The notes beneath the pieces were generated by a model. The model saw only the letters and a list, made by a program, of their open reading frames with translations. It was not told the DNA's origin and ran no database searches. A DNA stretch of 13,668 bases from an uncultured Elusimicrobium sp. (GTDB lineage: Bacteria; Elusimicrobiota; Elusimicrobia; Elusimicrobiales; Elusimicrobiaceae): the NCBI GenBank assembly GCA_902767385.1, contig CACXHA010000013.1, forward strand, positions 1-13,668, written 5' to 3'. Shown here piece after piece: positions 1 through 6,079 of this stretch (position 1 is its first letter; each line of letters begins with the position of its first letter). A program made the position numbers and the translations under genes.

Positions 1-2
1 CG

Positions 3-113
3 TGGCAACACGCACAAGCTTTAGAAATTACAAAGAAGTTTCGGCCTGATTTGCTTGAAAACGCCTCTCAACCAAAGCCGGCGGGCCGAAAGAAAAATAT
101 TCGGAGGAAGTAA
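3..113 (+). CDS. trmD: tRNA (guanine-N1)-methyltransferase TrmD, C-terminal end (partial)
   Basis: The window opens inside a gene whose last 36 codons are readable in the third forward frame and end in TAA at 111-113. The peptide starts WQHAQALEITKKFRPDLLE, which fits the typical TrmD C-terminus (W-x-x-x-Q-A-L-x-x-T, then R-P-D-L-L). TrmD methylates N1 of G37 in tRNAs and prevents frameshifting. Its position directly upstream of rplS matches the common rpsP-rimM-trmD-rplS operon. The residues after the RPDLL motif form a basic tail (GRKKNIRRK). The call rests on a short peptide plus synteny, so it is good but not certain. Confidence 0.8.
   Translation, partial: WQHAQALEITKKFRPDLLENASQPKPAGRKKNIRRK
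103..107 (+). promoter_or_regulatory. Ribosome binding site of rplS
   Basis: GGAGG lies 11 bases before the rplS ATG and inside the last codons of trmD. It is a strong Shine-Dalgarno sequence and supports the rplS start and translation from a shared trmD-rplS message. Confidence 0.75.
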
Positions 114-118
114 AATTT

Positions 119-523
119 ATGAACATTAGTGATATTAAACACAACTTAAAAACCAATATCCCGGTTTTTAAAGCGGGCGATACGGTCCGCGTAAAAGTAA
201 AAGTAGTAGAAGGCGATAACGAACGCTTGCAAGCTTTTGACGGCGTTGTGATTGCCCGTAAAGGAAGCGGCATCGGTGAAACTTTCACCGTACGCAAAAT
301 CTCCTTTGGTGTGGGTGTGGAACGTATTTTCCCGATTCACTCCCCCCGCGTGGACAGCATTGAGGTACTCAAAGTAGGTAAAGTGCGCCGTGCTAAACTC
401 AACTACTTGACCAAGCTCTCCGGCAAAGCTGCCCGCTTGCAAGAACTTAAAAAAACGACCGGTGCTACCGACGCTGAAGGCCAAACCGCCGAAGCCGAAA
501 CCCCGGCCGCCGAGGCGAAATAA
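119..523 (+). CDS. rplS: 50S ribosomal protein L19
   Basis: The 134-residue product is L19, a large-subunit protein at the 30S/50S interface. The core is recognisable from end to end: the F-x-A-G-D-T-V-R-V segment at about residues 17-25, the G-V-V-I-A-R-K-G-S-G-I segment near residues 42-52, the S-P-R-V-D-S-I-E-V-L stretch, and the closing signature V-R-R-A-K-L-N-Y-L. Most L19 proteins stop soon after this; here a tail rich in Ala, Glu and Thr adds about 30 residues. The start is set by GGAGG at 103-107, five bases after which trmD ends. It is the last gene of its operon, with a strong hairpin terminator directly downstream. Confidence 0.97.
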   Translation: MNISDIKHNLKTNIPVFKAGDTVRVKVKVVEGDNERLQAFDGVVIARKGSGIGETFTVRKISFGVGVERIFPIHSPRVDSIEVLKVGKVRRAKLNYLTKLSGKAARLQELKKTTGATDAEGQTAEAETPAAEAK

Positions 524-553
524 TTATTCGGTAGAATAATTTAACTCCGAATT

Positions 554-590
554 AAAAACACCCCTGCAAACGCGTTGCAGGGGTGTTTTT
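554..590. terminator. Bidirectional rho-independent terminator between rplS and the convergent lipoprotein gene
   Basis: Bases 554-569 and 575-590 form a perfect 16-bp inverted repeat around the 5-base loop ACGCG. The core arm is ACACCCCTGCAA. The outer five pairs are A against T, so the stem has a T tract at the 3' end on both strands. It sits between the stop of rplS at 523 and the stop of the minus-strand gene at 603, so it can end both transcripts. Confidence 0.93.
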
Positions 591-602
591 ATGGGTGAAA
601 AT

Positions 603-1232
603 TTATCGCAAGCTAATCAGTTGCAATTCCAGCAAGATTTTGCCGTCTTTATAAGTGAGCTCGTGCGGAACAGCCACCGTACCGTCCGCAGAAAGGGGCA
701 TATAATCGCCGTATGTTAAATCGGCACTATTTAAGGTGGTAACGGTACGGGCGGCTACCGGATAAACGCCCTCACCCTCATAGATAAAAACCGCTTTGGC
801 ACGCGGGCCCTTGTACGTAACGCGCGTTTGACCGTTTTTGGTATTTATCCCCGAATATGTACCCGGATTTGATAACAATAAATCTAACAACTGCGTAATG
901 CGCCCACGCACCAGTGCATTATCTACGTCCTTAAATAAGTAGCGGTACGCCACCCCTTCCGGGCTGACAAGCGCGTCCATTACCTTATAAAATCCGCCGG
1001 TAAGCAAGGTTACTTCAAAATCTTCGTCCCCTATTTTTTTGATGGTTACTACCCCGTCGGTCATCATGCCGTCCATCGTTCCAGTCACTTTAAAAGCAGC
1101 CTGGGTTTTCCCCTCGGCAAAGAAATTTACCTTTTTAAGGTTGCGTACCTGCGGCGGAATTTGTTTTACCCCCACCGTAGCACACGCGCAAAGCAAGCAT
1201 GCACAAGAAAATGTTAAAATTTGTTTAAGCAT
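603..1232 (-). CDS. Putative outer-membrane lipoprotein of unknown function
   Basis: The 209-residue product begins with a short lipoprotein signal: Lys3, a hydrophobic stretch at 5-14, then the lipobox L-C-A-C with Cys17 as the predicted lipidated residue. There is no Asp at +2, so outer-membrane sorting is likely in a diderm. The mature part has alternating hydrophobic segments (for example F-F-A-E-G-K, V-T-I-K-K-I, F-E-V-T-L-L, Y-R-Y-L-F, Y-K-D-G-K-I-L-L-E-L) that suggest a beta-rich domain, perhaps with a LolA/LolB-like fold; this is inference from pattern only. I do not recognise the family. It is a single gene, convergent with rplS and divergent from the WecA-like gene. No Shine-Dalgarno sequence precedes the ATG; instead a TATAAT box ends only 6 bases before it. 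Confidence 0.75.
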   Translation of the reverse strand: MLKQILTFSCACLLCACATVGVKQIPPQVRNLKKVNFFAEGKTQAAFKVTGTMDGMMTDGVVTIKKIGDEDFEVTLLTGGFYKVMDALVSPEGVAYRYLFKDVDNALVRGRITQLLDLLLSNPGTYSGINTKNGQTRVTYKGPRAKAVFIYEGEGVYPVAARTVTTLNSADLTYGDYMPLSADGTVAVPHELTYKDGKILLELQLISLR

Positions 1233-1237
1233 AGTTT

Positions 1238-1246
1238 TATTATAAC
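1238..1246 (+). promoter_or_regulatory. -10 region of the WecA-like gene, overlapping the divergent promoter
   Basis: The + strand reads TATTAT at 1238-1243 and TATAAC at 1241-1246, either of which could be the -10 box of the gene starting at 1252. The ATG then lies 5 to 8 bases downstream and no Shine-Dalgarno sequence precedes it. No convincing -35 element is visible. The palindrome TTATAA at 1240-1245 is shared with the opposite-strand -10 box. Confidence 0.45.
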
Positions 1247-1268
1247 TGTTTATGGAGTTACTTGTCCT
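1239..1268 (-). promoter_or_regulatory. Promoter of the minus-strand lipoprotein gene, possibly leaderless
   Basis: On the minus strand TATAAT occupies 1244-1239, and AGGACA at 1268-1263 is a -35-like element with an 18-base spacer. Only six bases (1238-1233) separate the -10 box from the ATG at 1232, so transcription would start at or within a base or two of the start codon. No ribosome binding site is visible. Confidence 0.55.
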
Positions 1269-2286
1269 TTATTTCATTGCCTTTCTAGGTGCTAGCCTGA
1301 TTACAACGATCAGTTTGCCGTTGTTGCGGCGCACGTTAGGCCGTTATTTGACCGATATTCCCGGAGGGCTTAAAACCCACGCACAAGCAGTGCCCATGTT
1401 AGGTGGGTGCGCCATTTTTGCGGGAACGCTGTTCAGCTTAATTTTAATTCGCTTTATTACTAATTTTCCAACTGGAACGTTGCATAGTTTACGCGGTATT
1501 TTGGGGGCCGGCACGCTAATTTTTGCCCTGGGGTTGCTAGACGATTTACGTAAACCAAAAGGGCTCCCTATTTATCTACGTTTACTCGTGCAAGTGGTTG
1601 CTTGTGCTACGCTGATTACCTATGATGTATACATACAAGTATTTCCCCTAGCGTGGCTTAATTATGCGCTTACCTTTTTGTGGCTTTTGGCACTAACTAA
1701 TGCATTTAATTTATTGGATATTGCTGACGGACTTTGTGTAAGCCAAGCGGTTATTTGCGCCGCCGGACTGCTGCTTATTTCCTTGCCGGGCGAACTGTGG
1801 TACGTCAATTTTGCCGCCGTAGCGCTTTTGGGGGCGTGCCTGGCGTTTTGGCCACATAATCATACGCAAAAAAAGATTTTTTTAGGCGATAGCGGCTCTA
1901 CGTTTTTGGGTTTTTTTATAGCCGCCGTTTCTATGGGGACCCAATATTCTCAAATCAATCCCTTCGGCTATGCCGCCCCGCTGTTTATAGCCGCGGTGCC
2001 ACTTTTGGATACCGCATTTGTAAGTATGGCACGTATTTTACAAGGGAAAAACCCATTAAAAGGCAGCCCTGATCACCTGGCCTTGCGGTTAAAAAACGAT
2101 TTTCATTTTTCCAACATGTATGTTTTGGTATTTTTTGCCGCCGGCGGCGTTTTATGCAACAGTTTTGCCTATTTTTTGACGTACATGGCTCCCACATACA
2201 CACCGGGGTTGGTGCTTATTAGCTTACTAATGGGAGGAATGTTTTTGCTATGGCTTCTACAAAAACTACCCGCGTGCAAACACTAA
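1252..2286 (+). CDS. Polyprenyl-phosphate sugar-1-phosphate transferase, WecA/TagO/MraY family
   Basis: The 344-residue product is an integral membrane protein with about ten hydrophobic helices. It has the family's catalytic marks: L-D-D at 96-98, N-A-F-N-L-L-D-I-A-D-G-L at 150-161 (both acidic residues of the usual D-G-L-D-G motif kept, with I-A in between), and F-L-G-D-S-G-S at 210-216. These enzymes move a UDP-sugar phosphate, often GlcNAc-1-phosphate, onto undecaprenyl phosphate and start synthesis of a surface glycan or wall polymer. The cytoplasmic histidine loop, usually H-L-H-H-R-L, reads H-L-A-L-R-L at 275-280, so only one His remains. MraY is less likely because the loop sequences differ and no mur genes are nearby. 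The gene overlaps the next by 37 bases. The sugar substrate cannot be read from the sequence. Confidence 0.88.
   Translation: MELLVLYFIAFLGASLITTISLPLLRRTLGRYLTDIPGGLKTHAQAVPMLGGCAIFAGTLFSLILIRFITNFPTGTLHSLRGILGAGTLIFALGLLDDLRKPKGLPIYLRLLVQVVACATLITYDVYIQVFPLAWLNYALTFLWLLALTNAFNLLDIADGLCVSQAVICAAGLLLISLPGELWYVNFAAVALLGACLAFWPHNHTQKKIFLGDSGSTFLGFFIAAVSMGTQYSQINPFGYAAPLFIAAVPLLDTAFVSMARILQGKNPLKGSPDHLALRLKNDFHFSNMYVLVFFAAGGVLCNSFAYFLTYMAPTYTPGLVLISLLMGGMFLLWLLQKLPACKH
2233..2237 (+). promoter_or_regulatory. Ribosome binding site of the FAD oxidoreductase gene
   Basis: GGAGG lies 12 bases before the ATG at 2250, inside the coding sequence of the WecA-like gene. It supports the start at 2250 and coupled translation across the 37-base overlap. 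Confidence 0.6.
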
Positions 2287-3551
2287 TTATCGGTGGCGGA
2301 CTCACCGGATTGACCACCGCCTACGCACTAGAGCAACAAGACAACTCCCATTACTTAGTAGCCGAGGCCACAGACCATTTAGGCGGTCTTTGTGCCACCA
2401 CCTTTTCAAACGGATACCACTTTGACCACGGTGGGCATTTACTCCATTTGCATACTCAATTAGGTAAAACGCTTGTTAAACAATTACTGGGAAATAATCT
2501 AGTTTCGCATAAGCGCAACGCCTGGATTTACACCAATGGTATGCGGGTACCGTATCCGTTTCAAACTAATTTATGGGCCTTACACCCCGAACTGCGCGCG
2601 CTTTGCTTGGAAGAACTTAACCAATTGCAAAACGACCCGCACGCCCCAGAAAATTTTGAAGAGTGGTGTATTAAATCTTTCGGTCACACGCTCTATGAAG
2701 CTTTTTTCCGCCCGTATAACGAAAAACTTTGGGGGCGTCCGCTTGCACAGCTTACCTGTGATTGGTGCGGCCCGTTTGTGCCTGCCCCAAACCGTCAGGA
2801 AATTGTGCAAAGCGCCGCGCAACAACCTACCGCGCCACAAGGCTATAATGCTACGTTTTATTATCCCAAACAAGGCGGTTGCGGGGCGTTAATAGAAGCG
2901 TTGGCAAAGCACGTTAAAAACGTGCGCACCCATGCCCCGGTTACTCAAATTAATTTGCAAACCAAAACCGCGCGGATTAATGACGAGCAAATTCGTTTTG
3001 AAAATTTAGTGAGCACAATCCCTTTACCACAACTGGTTAATTTACTGGAAGGGCATGAAGATTTAAAACGTGCTATCTTGCAATTAGAAGCACGCCCAGT
3101 AACGGTGTATCATTTGGCGATTGCGCGCACGGTAGAAAAATTTAGTTGGATCTACTGCCCTGATAATGCCCAACCGTTCTACCGCGTGGGGCTAACAAGC
3201 AGTTTTGCACCAAGTAGCGTGCCGGAAGAAAATACTTCACTTTTTTATATTGAACTGCCCGGGCTCCCCCCTACCACGGCACACACCGAGCAACTCATTT
3301 GGGACGGGCTACATCAAAAAGGAATTGTTACTGATGACGACGTGAAACTGTTTTCTGCTTGGCAAACGATTCCGCACGCTTACGTCATTTTCAATAGAAA
3401 GCGGGCCGAAATTGTGCCCGGCTTACTAAACGCGCTGGAAGAAGAAAACTGTTTTTGCGCCGGGCGTTACGGACGTTGGGAATACAGTTTTATGGAGCGT
3501 TCACTCACGCAGGCCTGGGAACTGGCCCAATACTTGTCAAAACTGGTATAA
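2250..3551 (+). CDS. FAD-dependent oxidoreductase, amine oxidase/UDP-galactopyranose mutase-like
   Basis: The 433-residue product has an N-terminal FAD-binding Rossmann motif, I-I-G-G-G-L-T-G-L at 13-21, with the acidic ribose-binding Glu39 and the G-G-L-C turn at 45-48. A G-G-H segment at 61-63, P-Y-P-F near residue 101 and P-Y-N-E-K-L-W-G further on resemble positions in UDP-galactopyranose mutase-like and protoporphyrinogen oxidase-like enzymes. The C-terminal A-G-R-Y-G-R-W-E-Y at 404-412 is the second flavin contact seen in this group. There is no signal peptide, so it should be cytoplasmic. Its overlap with a lipid-carrier sugar transferase suggests a part in nucleotide-sugar or glycan chemistry, but the substrate is not evident. 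A true Glf is not claimed, nor a role in heme synthesis, since no hem genes are in view. Confidence 0.82.
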   Translation: MASTKTTRVQTLIIGGGLTGLTTAYALEQQDNSHYLVAEATDHLGGLCATTFSNGYHFDHGGHLLHLHTQLGKTLVKQLLGNNLVSHKRNAWIYTNGMRVPYPFQTNLWALHPELRALCLEELNQLQNDPHAPENFEEWCIKSFGHTLYEAFFRPYNEKLWGRPLAQLTCDWCGPFVPAPNRQEIVQSAAQQPTAPQGYNATFYYPKQGGCGALIEALAKHVKNVRTHAPVTQINLQTKTARINDEQIRFENLVSTIPLPQLVNLLEGHEDLKRAILQLEARPVTVYHLAIARTVEKFSWIYCPDNAQPFYRVGLTSSFAPSSVPEENTSLFYIELPGLPPTTAHTEQLIWDGLHQKGIVTDDDVKLFSAWQTIPHAYVIFNRKRAEIVPGLLNALEEENCFCAGRYGRWEYSFMERSLTQAWELAQYLSKLV

Positions 3552-3552
3552 T
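3544..3552 (+). promoter_or_regulatory. Extended -10 promoter of the nadD-yqeK fusion gene
   Basis: TGGTATAAT is a perfect extended -10 element (TG-N-TATAAT) and overlaps the stop codon of the oxidoreductase at 3549-3551. Six bases separate it from the ATG at 3559, and no Shine-Dalgarno sequence is present. A start of transcription at the usual distance would fall on the start codon. A TTGTCA at 3534-3539 is too close (7 bases) to act as the -35 box of this element. Confidence 0.6.
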
Positions 3553-3558
3553 AAGAAT

Positions 3559-4689
3559 ATGAAGGTGCTTGTATTTGGGGGCAGTTTTGACCCCGTTCAC
3601 AAAGGCCATGTGGCATTGTTTCGGCGTGCGATGAAAACCATTGCGCCCGACGTGGCCCATATTGTGCCCGCCTACCACTCCCCCTTTAAAGCCAAATCCC
3701 CTACGCCCTTCCGCTTGCGTATGACTATGCTTAAACAAGCTTTTAAAGGAGCCGGGAAAAACATTGTCTTTGACGATTACGAGCTAAAACAGGGCGGTAA
3801 AACCTACACTTATCAGTTGGTTCAATACCTAAAAAAACGTTATGAAAACCCAGAAATTTTTCTCCTGGTAGGAACCGATTGTTTAAACGATTTACACAAC
3901 TGGAAAAACCCCTCTTATATTTTTGAAAACGCCGTAGTAGTAGCCGGCAAACGCAAAGGATATGACGAAAACCCAGCCACGTTCCCGCATATCTTTTTAC
4001 CCGGATTCTTCCCCAAATTATCTTCCAGCCGCGTGCGCGCGCACATTTTGGCCTGCGGGGATATTCCCGATACCGTTCCCCCCTCTATTGCACCTACCAT
4101 CCGTAAAAACAAACTCTACGGACTAGACGTGCACGACTGGCTGAAAGGACACTTAAAACCCAAACGCTATTTGCACGTTAAAAACGTGGCGGAAATGGCG
4201 GCGGCGTTTAGCGATATTTACGCCATTAACGTGGAATCTGCCGTCAAAGCCGGCATCTTGCACGACGCCGGCAAAGGCATGAGTGCCGAGGAACTGATTG
4301 CTTTTTGTAAAGAACACAAGATTAAAGTACCGTTTTTTGAAGATATTTGCCGCATGGAACCGCAACTTTTGCATAGTTTTGTGTCGCGTTGGCTAGCTAA
4401 AAACCAGTTCGGGATTCACGACAAAGAAATTCTAGACGCGATTGCCGAACATACGTTAGGCAGCTTGCACATGAGCACACTTTCCAAAATGTTATTTGTA
4501 GCTGATATTTCTTCCAAAGACCGCAAATACAAAGATGCGTTTGTAATCCGCACACTTGCGCTGCAGGACCTGGACAAAGCACTTCGCTATGCGGCTAACC
4601 GGAAACTTTTATTTACCATTGATTCGCAAAAATGGCTCTGCCCTTTAGGGATTGACTTATGGAACCATCTTATCAAACAAGAAAACTAA
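3559..4689 (+). CDS. nadD: Fusion of nicotinate-nucleotide adenylyltransferase (NadD) and YqeK-type HD phosphohydrolase
   Basis: The 376-residue product joins two enzymes. Residues 1 to about 190 are NadD, which makes nicotinate adenine dinucleotide from nicotinate mononucleotide and ATP: the G-G-S-F-D-P-V-H-K-G-H motif at 7-17 holds the H-x-G-H site, and S-S-S-R-V-R at 155-160 is the second nucleotide-binding motif. Residues from about 200 to 376 are an HD-domain protein like YqeK, a diadenosine tetraphosphate hydrolase: His206, the H-D pair at 235-236, His272, H-T at 298-299 and A-D at 315-316 are the expected metal ligands or motif positions. The usual H-G after the HD pair reads H-S here. 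In Firmicutes nadD and yqeK are adjacent genes, so a fusion is natural. It overlaps the next gene by 31 bases. A minor alternative is that one half has lost activity, but its motifs argue against that. Confidence 0.93.
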   Translation: MKVLVFGGSFDPVHKGHVALFRRAMKTIAPDVAHIVPAYHSPFKAKSPTPFRLRMTMLKQAFKGAGKNIVFDDYELKQGGKTYTYQLVQYLKKRYENPEIFLLVGTDCLNDLHNWKNPSYIFENAVVVAGKRKGYDENPATFPHIFLPGFFPKLSSSRVRAHILACGDIPDTVPPSIAPTIRKNKLYGLDVHDWLKGHLKPKRYLHVKNVAEMAAAFSDIYAINVESAVKAGILHDAGKGMSAEELIAFCKEHKIKVPFFEDICRMEPQLLHSFVSRWLAKNQFGIHDKEILDAIAEHTLGSLHMSTLSKMLFVADISSKDRKYKDAFVIRTLALQDLDKALRYAANRKLLFTIDSQKWLCPLGIDLWNHLIKQEN

Positions 4690-5537
4690 TCGGCCGGCTA
4701 TTACTGCTGGTGATGTTGGCACTGGTAGGCGTTGCGTTTTGGGCGCAATACACCTCCAAAACGGTGCAAACGATGGCCGCGCGTACAGAAGGGCCGGTAC
4801 GAATTGTTCTATTCACTCATCCTGCCATGCGCTTTGCCTACAACCCGGTTACCCGCAAAAGCGTAGTAACGATGTCCTCTTGTTCCCTTGAAAAGAAAGA
4901 AATTTGTTTTAATGGAGAATATGACCGTTTTTTTGTTCCGCAAGAAACAGACCAAGACCTTTTTTGGGCACAATTTAAACAAAACTTGATTTCTTGGCGT
5001 TTTAACCTAGCTCCGCTATGGAATTATGTGCGCGAATACGTAAATGCTCTAATACAAAAGCGCACCAATTTAAACCCCGCTGAGTGGGTGGCCCTTTCTT
5101 TGGAACTTCCCTACCTGACCGCTACCGATTTTGCAGTAGAGCAACCTGTAACAACCAAGAAAAAAGGTAAACACGCCCCCAAAGAAGAATCCATCTCTAA
5201 ACCGGAGTTAAATTTATCCTCCCGTCAAATGGCCGATAAACCGCTTGTTGTGGAAATACTCAACGCCTCGGGCAAACGGGGAATTGCCTCGGAACTTAAA
5301 CAATATTTGCGCGAACAAAGCAACAAAGGGTTACTGCGCGTAGACGTTATTGATACCGGCAATTATCCTTCTTTGCAGGACAATTCTTTTATTATCGACT
5401 ACAGCGGCAAGTTGGTACAGGTAACCCAAATCAGCCGAGCAATCGGCCTAAACGGAGAAATTCGATCGGAAAAGTCTTCCACCGCCATTTGCGATAGCCG
5501 TATTGTGCTAGGTAAAGATTTCCAAATGCCCTTGTAA
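4659..5537 (+). CDS. Membrane-anchored LytR C-terminal domain protein
   Basis: The 292-residue product has a basic N-terminus, one transmembrane helix at about residues 11-29, and the remainder outside the membrane. Residues from about 195 to 285 match the LytR_C domain: V-V-E-I-L-N-A-S-G-K-R-G-I-A near the start, then the alternating pattern D-T-G-N-Y and I-I-D-Y-S-G-K, and D-S-R-I-V-L-G-K-D-F at the end. Between the helix and this domain are about 130 residues with no motif I recognise; the region near residues 48-75 is where a LytR-CpsA-Psr catalytic domain would begin, but its arginine-rich motifs are absent. A lysine-rich spacer (K-K-K-G-K-H) lies near residue 168. The gene sits between nadD-yqeK and rsfS, the place of lytR in Firmicutes. 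A role in envelope assembly is inference. Confidence 0.78.
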   Translation: MEPSYQTRKLIGRLLLLVMLALVGVAFWAQYTSKTVQTMAARTEGPVRIVLFTHPAMRFAYNPVTRKSVVTMSSCSLEKKEICFNGEYDRFFVPQETDQDLFWAQFKQNLISWRFNLAPLWNYVREYVNALIQKRTNLNPAEWVALSLELPYLTATDFAVEQPVTTKKKGKHAPKEESISKPELNLSSRQMADKPLVVEILNASGKRGIASELKQYLREQSNKGLLRVDVIDTGNYPSLQDNSFIIDYSGKLVQVTQISRAIGLNGEIRSEKSSTAICDSRIVLGKDFQMPL

Positions 5538-5539
5538 AA

Positions 5540-5548
5540 TGCTATGCT
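5540..5548 (+). promoter_or_regulatory. Possible internal promoter of rsfS-argS
   Basis: TGCTATGCT fits an extended -10 element just after the stop of the LytR_C gene and 16 bases before the rsfS ATG. A -35 box is not clear. It could give the rsfS-argS pair independent transcription. Confidence 0.3.
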
Positions 5549-5564
5549 AAAAAGAGAGAAATTT

Positions 5565-6077
5565 ATGAATACAAAAGAACTGGTTTGTTTAGCTGCTCGC
5601 CTGGCAGATGAAAAAAAGGCCGAAAATATCCAAGTAATAGACTTAAAGGGGCTTTCCTCTTTGTGTGACTTTGTGATGATTATGACCGCTACTTCTAAAC
5701 CTCATTTGGAAGCGGTGGAAGAAGAAATCAGCAAAAAATTAAAAGAAATCGGTGTTTATAAAACCAACCGGGACGGTGCGGATAGCTTGCAGTGGCGCGT
5801 GAGCGATTACGGAAGCTTTTTGGTGCACATTATGACCCAAGAAGCGCGTGATTTTTATGCACTGGATAAAATCTTTAGCTTTGGGGATATTATTGACTAT
5901 ACCAAACCCACCTCCAAGAAAACCGCCACTAAAAAAACAATTGCCCGCAAAACGGCTAAAAAACCTGCGGCCAAGAAAATTGCTAAAAAAACGGCCACAA
6001 AAAAGCTGGTTGCCAAAAAGAAAGCAACCGTCAAAAAAACCGCTAAAAAATCTATTAAAACTACCAAGAAGAAATAA
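5565..6077 (+). CDS. rsfS: Ribosomal silencing factor RsfS with a lysine-rich C-terminal tail
   Basis: RsfS binds ribosomal protein L14 and blocks joining of the subunits when nutrients are scarce. Residues 1-112 are the complete domain: the K-K-A-E-N-I-Q-V-I-D-L segment near 17-27, S-S-L-C-D-F-V-M-I near 31-39, the W-R-V-S-D-Y-G-S-F-L-V-H-I-M segment, and F-Y-A-L-D-K-I-F. From residue 113 on (5901-6074) comes a 58-residue tail of Lys, Ala and Thr with 25 lysines, in repeats like T-A-K-K and A-K-K, similar to histone H1 or bacterial Hc1 tails. Ordinary RsfS stops at about 105-120 residues. I chose the ATG at 5565 because the family begins there and GAGAGA lies just upstream; an ATG at 5544 would add seven residues. 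The gene ends two bases before argS. Confidence 0.93.
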   Translation: MNTKELVCLAARLADEKKAENIQVIDLKGLSSLCDFVMIMTATSKPHLEAVEEEISKKLKEIGVYKTNRDGADSLQWRVSDYGSFLVHIMTQEARDFYALDKIFSFGDIIDYTKPTSKKTATKKTIARKTAKKPAAKKIAKKTATKKLVAKKKATVKKTAKKSIKTTKKK

Positions 6078-6079
6078 CT

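Noticed and set aside
146..484. Open frame on the minus strand across rplS (112 codons)
   Set aside because: It is fully inside rplS, which is certain, and the product resembles nothing I know; it is an antisense shadow.
5544..5564. Earlier in-frame ATG for rsfS, adding MLKREKF
   Set aside because: The ATG overlaps a likely -10 box, RsfS proteins usually begin at the later Met, and the purine-rich GAGAGA fits the start at 5565.
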